Shown: positions 27,797 to 37,096, numbered from the stretch's first letter. The stretch is DNA of 64,000 nt from Butyrivibrio sp. AE3009 (GCF_000420845.1 NZ_ATVS01000004.1:124001-188000), one strand, 5' to 3'. The notes: a model not told the origin generated them from the letters alone. Numbers and translations: made by a program.

Positions 27797-30232
27797 ATGA
27801 GTAAAAAGTTATTGGCAAGATTATTGGCACTAACTATGTGCGCAGGGCTTGTACTTCAGCCCATGACGGCATACGCAGAGGAACCTTTGGCGGATGCAGT
27901 CATAGATGAAGCCACAGAAGAAGTACCGGAATTGGAAGAAATACCTGAATTAGAGGAAGCGCCCGAATTAGAAATGTTACCGGAGGCTGAATTACTGGAT
28001 GATGGAGAGGAACCCCCTATTGCAAAGGTAAGGTGGATCAGAGAAGACTCCATCAGTATCAGGATGGCAGACTACTATAAAGTTGGCGATATCTGTCCGA
28101 ACCTGAGTATTGAGACTAGTAGTCCTATTCTTGATTACTATTTCGCGGGCTGGCAGGAGGATGGAAAGGCCGGATGGGCAGATTATCCTGACGAGCATTT
28201 CTTTGCCGGAAGATATAGAGCTATTGTAGCGGTATCTGTCAAAGAGGAGTGCAAGTCTTTATGGAGATTAGATAATGATTTCCAGCTGACTGTTAATGAT
28301 GAGCAGTGGATTGTGTACACAGCTCATTATGACGAGAATTTTGAGCTCAAGGCTTTGGAATTTGCCTCGCCTGCTGTTACGGTAGTAGAAACGCCGACCC
28401 CAGGTAAGCAGATTAATATCGAAAAAGTCGTAGCTACAAGCAATATTGAGGAGCTTACCATTGAAAAAGCACCTATCGGGGAGCCGACTTTTAACATAAC
28501 AGAAGGAGATGTGGTTGTTTTTTCCGGCACATGGATGCATAAGGTCGATGAGGGCGAATGGGAGGTAGCACAAGGAAGATTTACTCCCGGTATATACCAG
28601 TATGATGTGGAAGTAGACGTTGCCGATGAATACAAGGTTACCCATGTGCTTGATAATAATTTGAAGCTGGAAGTTAACGGCATACAATGGAAACGCATTT
28701 TTAGCATTGGCGGTTCTTCAGGCTATGAATTTGTATCACCGGAATATATGGTAGAGGGGACACTTATTGAAGAGCTTCCGGAGATTACAGGGGTGTATAT
28801 ATCTGATAACCAGCTGTATTGGGATAAGCTCGGAGACTGGGGCTTCTATCGTATTGAAATTGGTGATACAAGAGAAGTTGTTAAGTACTTTATGCCCTTA
28901 GATCTTGTGGAGTTCTGCGAGTTCTACGATGTGCCCTATGGTTCATATACGGTTAAGATTACAGCGGTAGACTTCATGGATATTGGGGGCTTTGAGCATT
29001 CCAAGACAGCAGAAGTACCATGGGTATTTGGAAAGCCGGCTCCTGCCCAGAAGACTAAAATTACAAGTATAACAGCCACCAGTAATATGGCTGATATCAT
29101 CAAATTTGGTGCACCTTTGACAACTCCTACTTTCACAATTGAGGGAGACCAAGGCGTTGTAGTTACAGGCGGCAGATGGCTCAAGTATGCAAATGGCGGG
29201 CAAAAAGTAGAAGCCACTGAGGACACCTTTAGTGGCGGCGGCTGGTACTATGAGGTGACTCTGGATATTGACGATGAACATAAGGACCTCTATGAGTTTG
29301 ACCAATATATGAAGCTGGTCGTAGACGGATTACGATGGAATGCAACAGATGATGGAGTTTTCGTTTCCAGGGGAGATACTGTAATCGATGAGGAAAACAG
29401 AGTTGTTATTGAGAAAATCAATGCAACCGGCAATATCTCCGAGATTTTTGTAAAAGGTGCTACTTACAGGGCTCCAACAATTACCGATAATGACGGATTA
29501 GTATATTTTTCTACAATGGATGCGCTGAAGAAGGATGGAGACACCTGGACTAACCTGTATGCCTTTGGCGATGCCCTAGGCGAAGGAGAATATTGTTTCA
29601 GATTCGTAGTGAGCTTGCAGAATGATTACGTATATTCTCATCGAATCACAGAAGAAACAAAAGTTATTATCGACGGATTGGAATGCACAATGGTCTCCCC
29701 CGGAACCACGGTGGGGGAAGGATTGATCCAGGCAATATACAAAACAGGAGTAATCGAGATAAAGGCTGACAAGCCTGACGATCCCGAGGAGATTCAGGGC
29801 ACTTGGACCACCAAGTGGGGCGCAACCTATTTTGTGAAAGAAAATGGCGAGAAGGCTACAGGTGTTCAGAAGATAAACGGAGGTTACTATCTCTTTAGCA
29901 AAAATGGCACACTTCAGAAGAGTACTTTCTATGAAGAGGACGGCAAGAAGTATTACTTCGGAGCTGACGGAACCAGAGTAACGGGATGGACCACTAAGTG
30001 GACATGCACCTACTATTTTGATGAGGACGGAGTGATGCAGACAGGTTTTGTTGATATTGACGGGGCAACCTACTACTTCAATGAGAAGGGACATGAGCAA
30101 AGGAACTCATGGATCACTGTAGGTGCAGATAAATACTATGTTAAAGCTGATGGAACTTTGGCAAAGTCAGAGACCATCAAGAAGTGGGGCAAGAAGTATA
30201 GCTTCGATGCAGACGGAGTATTGATTCCATGA
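27797..30232 (+). CDS. Secreted wall-binding protein with four copies of an unrecognised repeat
   Basis: An 811-residue protein with a signal peptide (1-27, ending AYA) and an acidic Glu/Leu/Pro tract (about 28-75). About four tandem modules of roughly 95-115 residues follow, the later three opening with IEKVVATSNIEELTI, ITSITATSNMADIIK and IEKINATGNISEIFV and closing around LxVxGxxW. A fibronectin-like stretch (about 330-405) separates copies two and three. The C-terminus (about 665-811) is a choline-binding-like array with units such as GYYLFSKNGTLQKS and KKYYFGADGTRVTGW, nearly the same as in the galactanase and the next protein. I do not recognise the ATSN repeat and assign no enzymatic role. 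The ribosome site AGAAAGGTGGG precedes the ATG. Confidence 0.82.
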   Translation: MSKKLLARLLALTMCAGLVLQPMTAYAEEPLADAVIDEATEEVPELEEIPELEEAPELEMLPEAELLDDGEEPPIAKVRWIREDSISIRMADYYKVGDICPNLSIETSSPILDYYFAGWQEDGKAGWADYPDEHFFAGRYRAIVAVSVKEECKSLWRLDNDFQLTVNDEQWIVYTAHYDENFELKALEFASPAVTVVETPTPGKQINIEKVVATSNIEELTIEKAPIGEPTFNITEGDVVVFSGTWMHKVDEGEWEVAQGRFTPGIYQYDVEVDVADEYKVTHVLDNNLKLEVNGIQWKRIFSIGGSSGYEFVSPEYMVEGTLIEELPEITGVYISDNQLYWDKLGDWGFYRIEIGDTREVVKYFMPLDLVEFCEFYDVPYGSYTVKITAVDFMDIGGFEHSKTAEVPWVFGKPAPAQKTKITSITATSNMADIIKFGAPLTTPTFTIEGDQGVVVTGGRWLKYANGGQKVEATEDTFSGGGWYYEVTLDIDDEHKDLYEFDQYMKLVVDGLRWNATDDGVFVSRGDTVIDEENRVVIEKINATGNISEIFVKGATYRAPTITDNDGLVYFSTMDALKKDGDTWTNLYAFGDALGEGEYCFRFVVSLQNDYVYSHRITEETKVIIDGLECTMVSPGTTVGEGLIQAIYKTGVIEIKADKPDDPEEIQGTWTTKWGATYFVKENGEKATGVQKINGGYYLFSKNGTLQKSTFYEEDGKKYYFGADGTRVTGWTTKWTCTYYFDEDGVMQTGFVDIDGATYYFNEKGHEQRNSWITVGADKYYVKADGTLAKSETIKKWGKKYSFDADGVLIP

Positions 30233-30275
30233 TTGGAGCACTTAACAGGTGATTTACACCGGAAAGGCGAATGCT

Positions 30276-31853
30276 ATGAGTAATAAATTACTGATGAGAG
30301 TAATGGCTATAGCAGTTAGTGCAGGTATGATATTGCAGCCTGTAGCTTCTTTTGCTGCAGAAGACTTTTTTGATGATGAAGAAGTGGTCCTTCTTGAGGA
30401 GGAAGATGCAGGACTGTTCGAAGAATTTACTGCTGCAGAGCTTTCTTTCGATGAAGAAGCGGAGCTTGAAGATGCTTATGATGATCTGCCGCCTATTGAG
30501 AATGGGCATCTTGATGGAAACATCGTAAGCTGGGATGCTTTTGACGGTGCTGCCTGCTATATTGTATGGCTTGGAGGCAACACCACTATGACTGATGAGA
30601 CTTCGGCAGATCTTCAGGAATTGGGAAAGGGCTTTGGCCTTGAAGATGGAGTTAATTATCTGGTTCACATTGTTGCGATGAATGCTGATGGAGAGATTAT
30701 ATCATCACCTTATGCGTTTGATTATGTATACTATGAACCGGAACCTCAGCCTGAATTTTTCACAACTGTTGAAGTTACGTCTGATATGGATGAGGTCCTT
30801 GTATTAGGCGAAAGTAGGCAGAACCTTACATTTGACGGACCTAAGCAGCTGCAGATCGTTGGTTATATGTGGGAGTCTCTTAACTGGGGGACATTCAATA
30901 CGTTTTCCAAGGAATCTTTTATTCCGGGGTTGTATAAGTATGACGTTGCGATCAATGTCTATACAGCGTACGAGGACACATACAAAATGGATGAAGACTT
31001 CAAGCTCATCGTAGACGGAGCAGAATGGGAGCGCACACAGATACATCATAAGAAAAATGGCGATGTTCTGGGCATGGTCTTCAGATCTCCTGAAAGATGG
31101 ATAGGTGAGCTTCCTTCACTTACCAATGTGAAGAAAGACGGCGATATTCTGACCTGGGATGCGCCTGAAGAAGCAAGGGGCTATGCAATAACGGTTGGAG
31201 GCAAAAGAGGGCTTGTCAGGACTAATATGCTGAATTTTGCCGATGCTGTAAAGGGATTTGGACTTGAGCCGGGCGAATATGAGGTCGAGGTCGCTGCATG
31301 TGACTATTACGGAGATTTGATCACCGAATTCTATAAAACCAAAATGCCCGGTAATGCTGAAGAACCGGAAGAGCCCGAGGAGCCTGAAGAACCTGAGGAT
31401 CCTGAGAATATCGAAGGTGGCACCTGGGTAACAATGTGGGGCTCAACCTACTATTATACAAAGGGCGGCGAGAAGGTCACCGGTATGCACAAGGTTGAGG
31501 GGGAATACCGACTCTTTAGTAAGAATGGTACACTTCAGAAGAGTACTTTCTACGAGGAAGATGGCAAGAAGTATTACTTCGGAGCAGACAGCATCAGAGT
31601 GACAGGATGGCTTACTAAGTGGACCTGCACCTACTATTTTGACGAGAATGGAGTAATGCAGACAGGATTCGTAGTCATTGATGATGATACCTATTACTTC
31701 AATGCGAAGGGACATCAGGTTAAGAATGACTGGGTAACAGTGGACGGAAACAAATACTATGTAAAAGGTGACGGAACATTGGCAAGATCCGAGACTATCA
31801 CGAAGTGGGGCAAGAAGCATAGCTTCGATGCTGACGGAGTGCTGATTCCATAA
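30276..31853 (+). CDS. Secreted wall-binding protein, shorter relative of its upstream neighbour
   Basis: A 525-residue protein with a signal peptide (ending SFAAE) and an acidic tract (to about residue 70). It has a fibronectin-like unit (about 72-150), one copy of the module seen four times upstream (about 155-270, opening VEVTSDMDEVLVLG and closing FKLIVDGAEWE), and another fibronectin-like unit (about 275-360). A Glu/Pro-rich spacer (EEPEEPEEPEDPE) and the same C-terminal wall-binding array ending VLIP complete it. The ATG at 30276 is chosen because GGAAAGGCG precedes it by 6 nt; an in-frame GTG at 30249 has none. It starts 43 nt after the previous stop, so the two are probably co-transcribed and arose by duplication. 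Confidence 0.82.
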   Translation: MSNKLLMRVMAIAVSAGMILQPVASFAAEDFFDDEEVVLLEEEDAGLFEEFTAAELSFDEEAELEDAYDDLPPIENGHLDGNIVSWDAFDGAACYIVWLGGNTTMTDETSADLQELGKGFGLEDGVNYLVHIVAMNADGEIISSPYAFDYVYYEPEPQPEFFTTVEVTSDMDEVLVLGESRQNLTFDGPKQLQIVGYMWESLNWGTFNTFSKESFIPGLYKYDVAINVYTAYEDTYKMDEDFKLIVDGAEWERTQIHHKKNGDVLGMVFRSPERWIGELPSLTNVKKDGDILTWDAPEEARGYAITVGGKRGLVRTNMLNFADAVKGFGLEPGEYEVEVAACDYYGDLITEFYKTKMPGNAEEPEEPEEPEEPEDPENIEGGTWVTMWGSTYYYTKGGEKVTGMHKVEGEYRLFSKNGTLQKSTFYEEDGKKYYFGADSIRVTGWLTKWTCTYYFDENGVMQTGFVVIDDDTYYFNAKGHQVKNDWVTVDGNKYYVKGDGTLARSETITKWGKKHSFDADGVLIP

Positions 31854-31891
31854 AATAATCGTTCTTGAGTGATTCAATAGGGACGGTTCAA

Positions 31892-31960
31892 ATGAGTCAA
31901 TGGGGACGGTTCTTTGTGACTCACGAAGCGAGTCACAAAGAACCGCCCCCTTTGACTCAT
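31892..31960. repeat. GGGGACGGTTC palindrome between convergent genes
   Basis: Two 31-base arms pair with only a few mismatches around a short GAAGC-type loop: ATGAGTCAATGGGGACGGTT... with ...AACCGCCCCCTTTGACTCAT. A partial extra module GGGACGGTTCAAATGA (31880-31895) precedes it. The same modules recur at 36915-36971 and 57328-57416, marking a dispersed REP-like family. The palindrome ends 4 nt from the stop of the minus-strand gene. Confidence 0.8.
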
Positions 31961-31963
31961 AGC

Positions 31964-32827
31964 TCAGCTTTTCCCATATACTTGCTCAATATATTCATCT
32001 ATATCTCTGAAATCAATCTTAAGCTTGCCATCATAAATACCTACCGGCACTTGCTTGTCAAAACCATATATTGCGATGTCGTCATCATTCCCCTTAGCAT
32101 CAAAGATATAGACCAGTACATTCTTTTTCCAGGGGTCTACGAGCCAGTATTCACGGACTCCTGCGTCCTTATATTTCCTGGTCTTAATGTAGCAATCCTT
32201 TCCGGAGGTGGAGGGTGACAAGACCTCAATGATAAAGTCGGGATTACCAAACAGGTTCTTCTCAGTTAGTTTGTCAGGATCACACAATATAAATATATCA
32301 GGCTGTACAATGGTTTTGTTATCGCAATCAAGCTGTACGTCGGTGGGAGCCATAAAGGGGATGCATTTGCGCTTATTGTCTCTGATATAATTGCTGATAG
32401 CTCTGAACAGTTCGCCGACAAAGAGTTGATGCCTGGTCATTGGCGCAGTCATGTAATAGAAATAGCCATCTATAAGTTCAACTCTTACATCATTGGGAAG
32501 AGCATAGTAATCCTCTATGGTATACTCTCCCTGAACTTTGCCGCCAAAGTGCTCAAGGTCGATAGCACGTCCATTGCCATTATAAACAGCGGGCTCTTCC
32601 ATGACACCACCGGGTGAAAGGAGCTCTGCATCAATGTACTTAAGATAGCTGGCGGGTTTGGGCATAAGAATCCTGGATAGCTTCTCAATTGTCTCATAGC
32701 GAGGGGCCTTGGTTTCACCATTAAATATTTTTTGCACTGTGCCAAGAGGAACTCCTGACAGCTCCGAAAGCATTTTGAAGCTGAAACCAAGCTCTTTTTT
32801 TCTCTGTTTCATCTCATCGATTGTCAT
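31964..32827 (-). CDS. XRE helix-turn-helix fused to a Uma2-family (DUF820) nuclease-like domain
   Basis: A 287-residue protein. Residues about 1-65 form an XRE-type DNA-binding domain (FKMLSELSGVPLGTVQKIF). Residues about 95-280 form a Uma2 domain of the PD-(D/E)XK nuclease superfamily, with VQPDIFILCD, the acidic strand PDFIIEVLSPST, and the downstream basic element IKTRKYKDAGVREYWLVDP. The predicted metal-binding acidic residues are present, so nuclease activity is possible, but the physiological role of the family is poorly defined. The ATG follows a promoter at 32872-32900. The HTH-Uma2 fusion suggests autoregulation or sequence targeting. It is a single-gene unit. Confidence 0.85.
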   Translation of the reverse strand: MTIDEMKQRKKELGFSFKMLSELSGVPLGTVQKIFNGETKAPRYETIEKLSRILMPKPASYLKYIDAELLSPGGVMEEPAVYNGNGRAIDLEHFGGKVQGEYTIEDYYALPNDVRVELIDGYFYYMTAPMTRHQLFVGELFRAISNYIRDNKRKCIPFMAPTDVQLDCDNKTIVQPDIFILCDPDKLTEKNLFGNPDFIIEVLSPSTSGKDCYIKTRKYKDAGVREYWLVDPWKKNVLVYIFDAKGNDDDIAIYGFDKQVPVGIYDGKLKIDFRDIDEYIEQVYGKS

Positions 32828-32871
32828 ATTATGTCTCCGATTTCAAACCTTTTTTTGATGAAAAACGCTAC

Positions 32872-32900
32872 TTTATAAGTATAATGTACTACAAATTCAA
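32872..32900 (-). promoter_or_regulatory. Promoter of the HTH-Uma2 gene
   Basis: On the minus strand, TTGAAT (32900-32895), a 17-nt spacer and TATAAA (32877-32872), about 45 nt before the ATG. It lies back to back with the clostripain promoter. Confidence 0.6.
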
Positions 32901-32970
32901 CCGTATTTCAACCGTTTAAAAGGCCGGTTCCCGTCAACAAATTGTGAACTCGTAAGATTACCGTTAGAAG

Positions 32971-33000
32971 TTGTAGAATCGTCCCCTATAGTGCTAATAT
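32971..33000 (+). promoter_or_regulatory. Promoter of the clostripain-family gene
   Basis: TTGTAG (32971-32976), an 18-nt spacer and TAATAT (32995-33000). The ribosome site GGGAGG lies about 42 nt downstream, before the ATG at 33052. Confidence 0.45.
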
Positions 33001-33051
33001 AGAGAAAGATGGCGAAAATACGGAAAATTCGCGATATTTGGGAGGTGTTGT

Positions 33052-35544
33052 ATGGAAAACAGACCTGTTGGAAGAAAAAAGAATGTGACAGAGGGAGGCT
33101 CCGGCGTAAATAAGCGCGGAGACGGGCTCGGAACAGGACCGGTAGGCAGCAGCACCGGCTATTCAAGCAGTAACGGTCCCTCGGGCGGCGGCAGTAGCGG
33201 TCCCCAGAGATCAGGCGGACGCAGCCCTCTGTTTATGATAATAGTTATTGCTATCCTACTTCTTGGAGGTGGAGGCGGAATCGGCTCACTTCTTGGAGGA
33301 GGCGGCAGCAGCTATTCTGATACAGAGACAGCGCAGCAGTATACCGGCACTCAGACTCAGCAGACAACTACCACAACTACATCAGGTTCATCTGCAGGAT
33401 CACAGCTTGGTTCAGCAGGAGGATCACTTCTGGGAAGCCTTCTCGGGGGATACAGCCCCTACGGAAGTGAGGGTCTTAGCTCTGCAAGCTGGAGCAGCGA
33501 GAGCAATACAGGTAAGCTTGATACTACCGTTGCCGAGGGTGCAAGAGCCAAGCGCACCGTTATCAAGGGAAACGGCGAAGATACAGTAACCATCATGGTA
33601 TATATGTGCGGCGCAGACCTTGAGTCCAGAAGCGGAATGGCAACCAAGGATATTCAGGAGATGCTTCGCGCGGACCTTGGAGATAAGATCAACCTTATCA
33701 TCTACACCGGCGGTGCCAAGAGCTGGCAGAACAATGTGGTATCCAGCTCCACCAATCAGATATATCAGGTTAAGAACGGGCAGCTCGTTCTTTTGAAGGA
33801 CAATCTGGGAAGCGTTCCAATGACCAAGCCCGATACTCTTTCAGACTTTATCAAATGGACAGCCCAGAACTTCCCCGCAGACAGAACAGACCTTATTTTC
33901 TGGGATCACGGCGGCGGATCAGCAGGAGGTTACGGCTACGATGAGAAGTTCGCAACAGCCGGCGCAATGTCTCTTGCAGGCATCAACACAGCTCTTAAGG
34001 ATGGCGGAGTTACCTTTGATTTTGTAGGCTTTGACACCTGCCTTATGGCAACAGTTGAGAATGCCCTTCTTGTTTCCAATTACGCGGATTATCTCGTGGC
34101 ATCGGAAGAGACAGAACCCGGTGTTGGCTGGTATTACACAGACTGGCTCACAGCCCTTGGCCGCAACACCTCCATGGAGACATTGGAGATCGGCAAGAAC
34201 ATCATCGACTCTTTTACCAACGCATGCGCACAGAGCTGCGCCGGACAGAAGACTACTCTTTCATTGATAGATCTGGCTGAGCTGTCACAGACAGTACCTT
34301 CGGAGCTGGCGGATTTCTCCAAGGATACTTCGGAAAAGATTCAGAACAACCAGTATGCGGCTGTTTCAACAGCCCGCAGCTCAACAAGAGAATTTGCGGC
34401 ATCTTCAAGAATCGACCAGGTGGACCTTGTGGACTTTGCCATCAGAATGGATACAACAGAGTCCAAGGAACTGGCAGATGCTCTTAAGAGCGCCATCAAA
34501 TACAACAGAACAAGCTCCAATATGACCAACGCATATGGTCTTTCAATCTACTTCCCCAGCAAGAAGCTTGGCAAGGTAGACAGCATGGTTGACACCTATG
34601 AGGCCATCGGAATGGATGATGACTACGCTAAATGTATTCAGCAGTTCGCATCCATGAACGTTGCGGGCCAGGTGGCATCAGGAGGCAGCCAGACCGCATC
34701 TCCTATGGGATCTCTTTTCGGAGACTACACAGGAAGCGAGGGTTCTGCAGGTGGCTCCTCCGCAGAGCTTATCGGACAGCTCCTTAACACCTTCCTTTCC
34801 AGCGACTTTAGCAGTATTTCAGGCCTTAACGCTTCCAATACTTCTTTCCTTGGTAAAGGCCTTGATGTGGACACAGCTGCTAAATATATAGCTGACAATC
34901 AGTTTGACGCCTCAGCTCTTATGTGGGCTAAGAACGAGGACGGGCAATATGCCATAACTCTTACCGAAGAGCAGTGGAAGCAGGTAAGTAACCTTACACT
35001 CAACATGTTCTATGATGACGGCGAAGGCTACGTGGACCTGGGACTTGATAATACCTTTGAGTATGATGAGGCCGGTAACCTTCTTGCTCCTACAGACAGA
35101 ACCTGGCTTGCCATCGACGGTCAGGTGGTTGCTTATTATGTTATCGATGTTCAGGCTGAGGATGACAGCTATGCCATCACCGGCAGAGTTCCCTGCTTCA
35201 TCAACGGAAACAGAGCTAATCTCATCCTTGTTTTTGACTCAGAGAACGAGGACGGATATGTGGCAGGCGCCAATTATGATTACAAAGACGGCGAGACAGA
35301 GACTGTTGCCAAGAATGTGACAGAGCTTGAGATCGGCGATAAGATCGACTTTATCTGCGACTACTATGATTACAACAGAAATTACAAGGACTCCTATTAC
35401 CTGGGAGATCCCATGACTCTGGACAAAGAGATGAAGCTTCTTACGATCAGCAATGTATCTGTGGGAGACGGCCCTGTCCTTACGGCTTACTGCTTCACAG
35501 ATACCTATGACCAGAGCTATTGGACACCGTTCTTGAAGAACTGA
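33052..35544 (+). CDS. Membrane-anchored clostripain-family (C11) cysteine peptidase
   Basis: An 830-residue protein. The first 58 residues are Gly/Ser-rich and basic. A single hydrophobic segment (about 59-80, FMIIVIAILLLGG) probably anchors it with the remainder outside. A Ser/Thr/Gln/Gly-rich linker (about 80-165) leads to a C11 domain beginning VTIMVYMCGADLES. The catalytic His286 is in FWDHGGGSAGG and Cys330 in FDTCLMA. The C-terminal part (about 600-830) is an uncharacterised beta-rich region. Clostripain-type enzymes cleave after Arg/Lys and often self-process; self-processing here is inferred. A Nudix gene follows 12 nt later, so the two are likely co-transcribed. Confidence 0.9.
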   Translation: MENRPVGRKKNVTEGGSGVNKRGDGLGTGPVGSSTGYSSSNGPSGGGSSGPQRSGGRSPLFMIIVIAILLLGGGGGIGSLLGGGGSSYSDTETAQQYTGTQTQQTTTTTTSGSSAGSQLGSAGGSLLGSLLGGYSPYGSEGLSSASWSSESNTGKLDTTVAEGARAKRTVIKGNGEDTVTIMVYMCGADLESRSGMATKDIQEMLRADLGDKINLIIYTGGAKSWQNNVVSSSTNQIYQVKNGQLVLLKDNLGSVPMTKPDTLSDFIKWTAQNFPADRTDLIFWDHGGGSAGGYGYDEKFATAGAMSLAGINTALKDGGVTFDFVGFDTCLMATVENALLVSNYADYLVASEETEPGVGWYYTDWLTALGRNTSMETLEIGKNIIDSFTNACAQSCAGQKTTLSLIDLAELSQTVPSELADFSKDTSEKIQNNQYAAVSTARSSTREFAASSRIDQVDLVDFAIRMDTTESKELADALKSAIKYNRTSSNMTNAYGLSIYFPSKKLGKVDSMVDTYEAIGMDDDYAKCIQQFASMNVAGQVASGGSQTASPMGSLFGDYTGSEGSAGGSSAELIGQLLNTFLSSDFSSISGLNASNTSFLGKGLDVDTAAKYIADNQFDASALMWAKNEDGQYAITLTEEQWKQVSNLTLNMFYDDGEGYVDLGLDNTFEYDEAGNLLAPTDRTWLAIDGQVVAYYVIDVQAEDDSYAITGRVPCFINGNRANLILVFDSENEDGYVAGANYDYKDGETETVAKNVTELEIGDKIDFICDYYDYNRNYKDSYYLGDPMTLDKEMKLLTISNVSVGDGPVLTAYCFTDTYDQSYWTPFLKN

Positions 35545-35556
35545 TAGGAGCTGATT

Positions 35557-36066
35557 ATGAGACGAACAGGACTTACCACCCTCATTTACCTTGAGAGGGA
35601 CGACAAATACCTGATGATGCACAGGATAAGCAAAAAGAATGACATAAACAAGGACAAGTGGATCGGCGTAGGCGGTCATTTTGAGGATGACGAGAGCCCC
35701 GAGGAATGTGCAAAGCGAGAGATCTTCGAGGAGACCGGCTTTGACATTCCCCTGGAAGACCTGGAGTACAGGTCGGTCATCACCTTTATCTCCGACAAGG
35801 GAGACTATGAGCTGATGTCTCTTTTTACCGCCAAATGCCCCGAGGGAGAGCCCAAGGAATGCGACGAGGGGAGATTGGAATGGGTCAAAAAAAGTGATGT
35901 CTACGACCTTAACATCTGGGAAGGAGATAAGATATTCTTCCTTCTTCTTGAGGAGAGCAAGAACTTCTTTTCCCTGAAGATGGCCTATGATGTCGATGAT
36001 AACCTGAGGGAAGCGGTCCTTAACGGAAAAGAGCTGGATTATAAGGCAGTTCTGTCCAAGCTGTAA
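35557..36066 (+). CDS. Nudix hydrolase (MutT/8-oxo-dGTPase-like)
   Basis: A 169-residue cytosolic hydrolase. The Nudix box spans about residues 40-62 (GHFEDDESPEECAKREIFEE plus TGF), with the metal-binding REIFEET Glu residues intact. The flanking GVGGHFE and MHRISKKNDINKDKW resemble the 8-oxo-dGTP diphosphatase subgroup. It should hydrolyse nucleoside diphosphate derivatives; the exact substrate cannot be read from the sequence. It starts 12 nt after the clostripain stop, with GATAGGAG as ribosome site, and is followed 33 nt later by the S4 protein gene. Confidence 0.93.
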   Translation: MRRTGLTTLIYLERDDKYLMMHRISKKNDINKDKWIGVGGHFEDDESPEECAKREIFEETGFDIPLEDLEYRSVITFISDKGDYELMSLFTAKCPEGEPKECDEGRLEWVKKSDVYDLNIWEGDKIFFLLLEESKNFFSLKMAYDVDDNLREAVLNGKELDYKAVLSKL

Positions 36067-36099
36067 ATGAACATATATAAGAGCAATTAAGGAATTACA

Positions 36100-36909
36100 A
36101 TGGAAGAAAAAACTAGAGATTTTCTTGGTGGCCGGGTCAAAGACCTGGCCACAAGAGCGTATATGAATAATTTTGTGACCCATACGGACTTTTTGTCCGT
36201 ATCGGAGCTGGCCACCTTTTATCAGATCCTTGCCAGCGAAGGCATATCTTCAAATGTGCATGAATACTGCGGCGCAAGATATGTGGTCTACGGCGGTTTC
36301 GAAGATGCCGAGAGGGCAATGGTGTGTTTCCTGCCGGAGTATCTGGATGAAGAGGGGTTCCTGATGGCAGAAAATGCGGAGGGGACGGTGCTTAAGTGCA
36401 TCCATGTTCTTCCGGTCAATGCCAAGTTCTCAGATGACCTGACCCACAGAGACTATCTGGGAGCACTGATGAATCTAGGAATTGAGAGGGATCAGATAGG
36501 AGATATTCTGACAGGGGAGAAGGAAGCCTATTTCTTTGTCACAGAGGAGATGTCTGAGATGATCTGCAAGGAGCTGATCAGGATCAGGCACACCTCAGTT
36601 AAATGTGAGATCGTTAACCCTGCGGAATGTACTATCCGCCCTGCCTTTGAGGAAAAGAGCGGAAGCGTTGCCTCCGAGAGAATTGATGCCATTTTGGCTT
36701 TCGTCTACAATCTCTCGAGGTCCGAAGCCCAGAGACTTATCGAGTCCGAGTCGGTGTTCATCGACGGCCGCACAGCCTACAGCGGCGGGTATGACCTCAA
36801 GGAAGGCGCCCGGGTGTCGGTCCGAGGGCATGGGAAGTTTATTTACCTTGGCCAGTCGGGAACGACAAGGAAGGGCAGGTGCTTTGTGAAAGTTAAGTTG
36901 TTCGTGTGA
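36100..36909 (+). CDS. YlmH-like S4-domain RNA-binding protein
   Basis: A 269-residue protein of the YlmH family, which in Firmicutes is linked to cell division and to ribosome rescue. The N-terminal region (about 1-95) has the RNP-like segment TDFLSVSELATFYQIL, and the central region contains NAKFSDDLTHRDYLGALMNLGI, the family hallmark. The S4 RNA-binding domain is at the C-terminus (about 195-255: SRSEAQRLIESESVFIDGR). Length is normal for the family. It is not accompanied here by sepF, divIVA or ylmG, its usual neighbours. The ribosome site is weak (TAAGGAAT). Confidence 0.88.
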   Translation: MEEKTRDFLGGRVKDLATRAYMNNFVTHTDFLSVSELATFYQILASEGISSNVHEYCGARYVVYGGFEDAERAMVCFLPEYLDEEGFLMAENAEGTVLKCIHVLPVNAKFSDDLTHRDYLGALMNLGIERDQIGDILTGEKEAYFFVTEEMSEMICKELIRIRHTSVKCEIVNPAECTIRPAFEEKSGSVASERIDAILAFVYNLSRSEAQRLIESESVFIDGRTAYSGGYDLKEGARVSVRGHGKFIYLGQSGTTRKGRCFVKVKLFV

Positions 36910-36914
36910 GACAT

Positions 36915-36971
36915 GGGACGGCAGAAGACAAGGGGACGGTTCAAATGAGTTCCCTTGTCTTCTGCCGTCCC
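36915..36971. repeat. GGGACGG palindrome with GGGGACGGTTC loop
   Basis: A 20-bp perfect inverted repeat (GGGACGGCAGAAGACAAGGG with its complement at 36952-36971) encloses a 17-nt loop containing GGACGGTTCAAATGAG, the module also found at 31880-31895. A further direct copy of the arm end (CCTTGTCTTCTCCTGTCCCC) follows to 36990. There is no T-run; it is classed with the REP-like family. Confidence 0.75.
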
Positions 36972-36995
36972 CTTGTCTTCTCCTGTCCCCACCCA

Positions 36996-37025
36996 TTGCC
37001 TCAAATCACAAAATGCTAGTATAAT
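36996..37025 (+). promoter_or_regulatory. Promoter of the 37097 gene
   Basis: TTGCCT (36996-37001), an 18-nt spacer and a consensus TATAAT (37020-37025). It lies about 70 nt before the ATG. Confidence 0.6.
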
Positions 37026-37096
37026 ATAAATACTAAATCGTTTAAGAATTTGTTTAGAACTGATAATACCAACTTTCGACCAACGAGGTAAACAGC

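Noticed and set aside
35239-36183. A 314-codon minus-strand frame spanning three plus-strand genes
   Set aside because: It crosses the ends of the clostripain, Nudix and S4 genes, all of which have clear motifs. Overlap of that kind is not credible.
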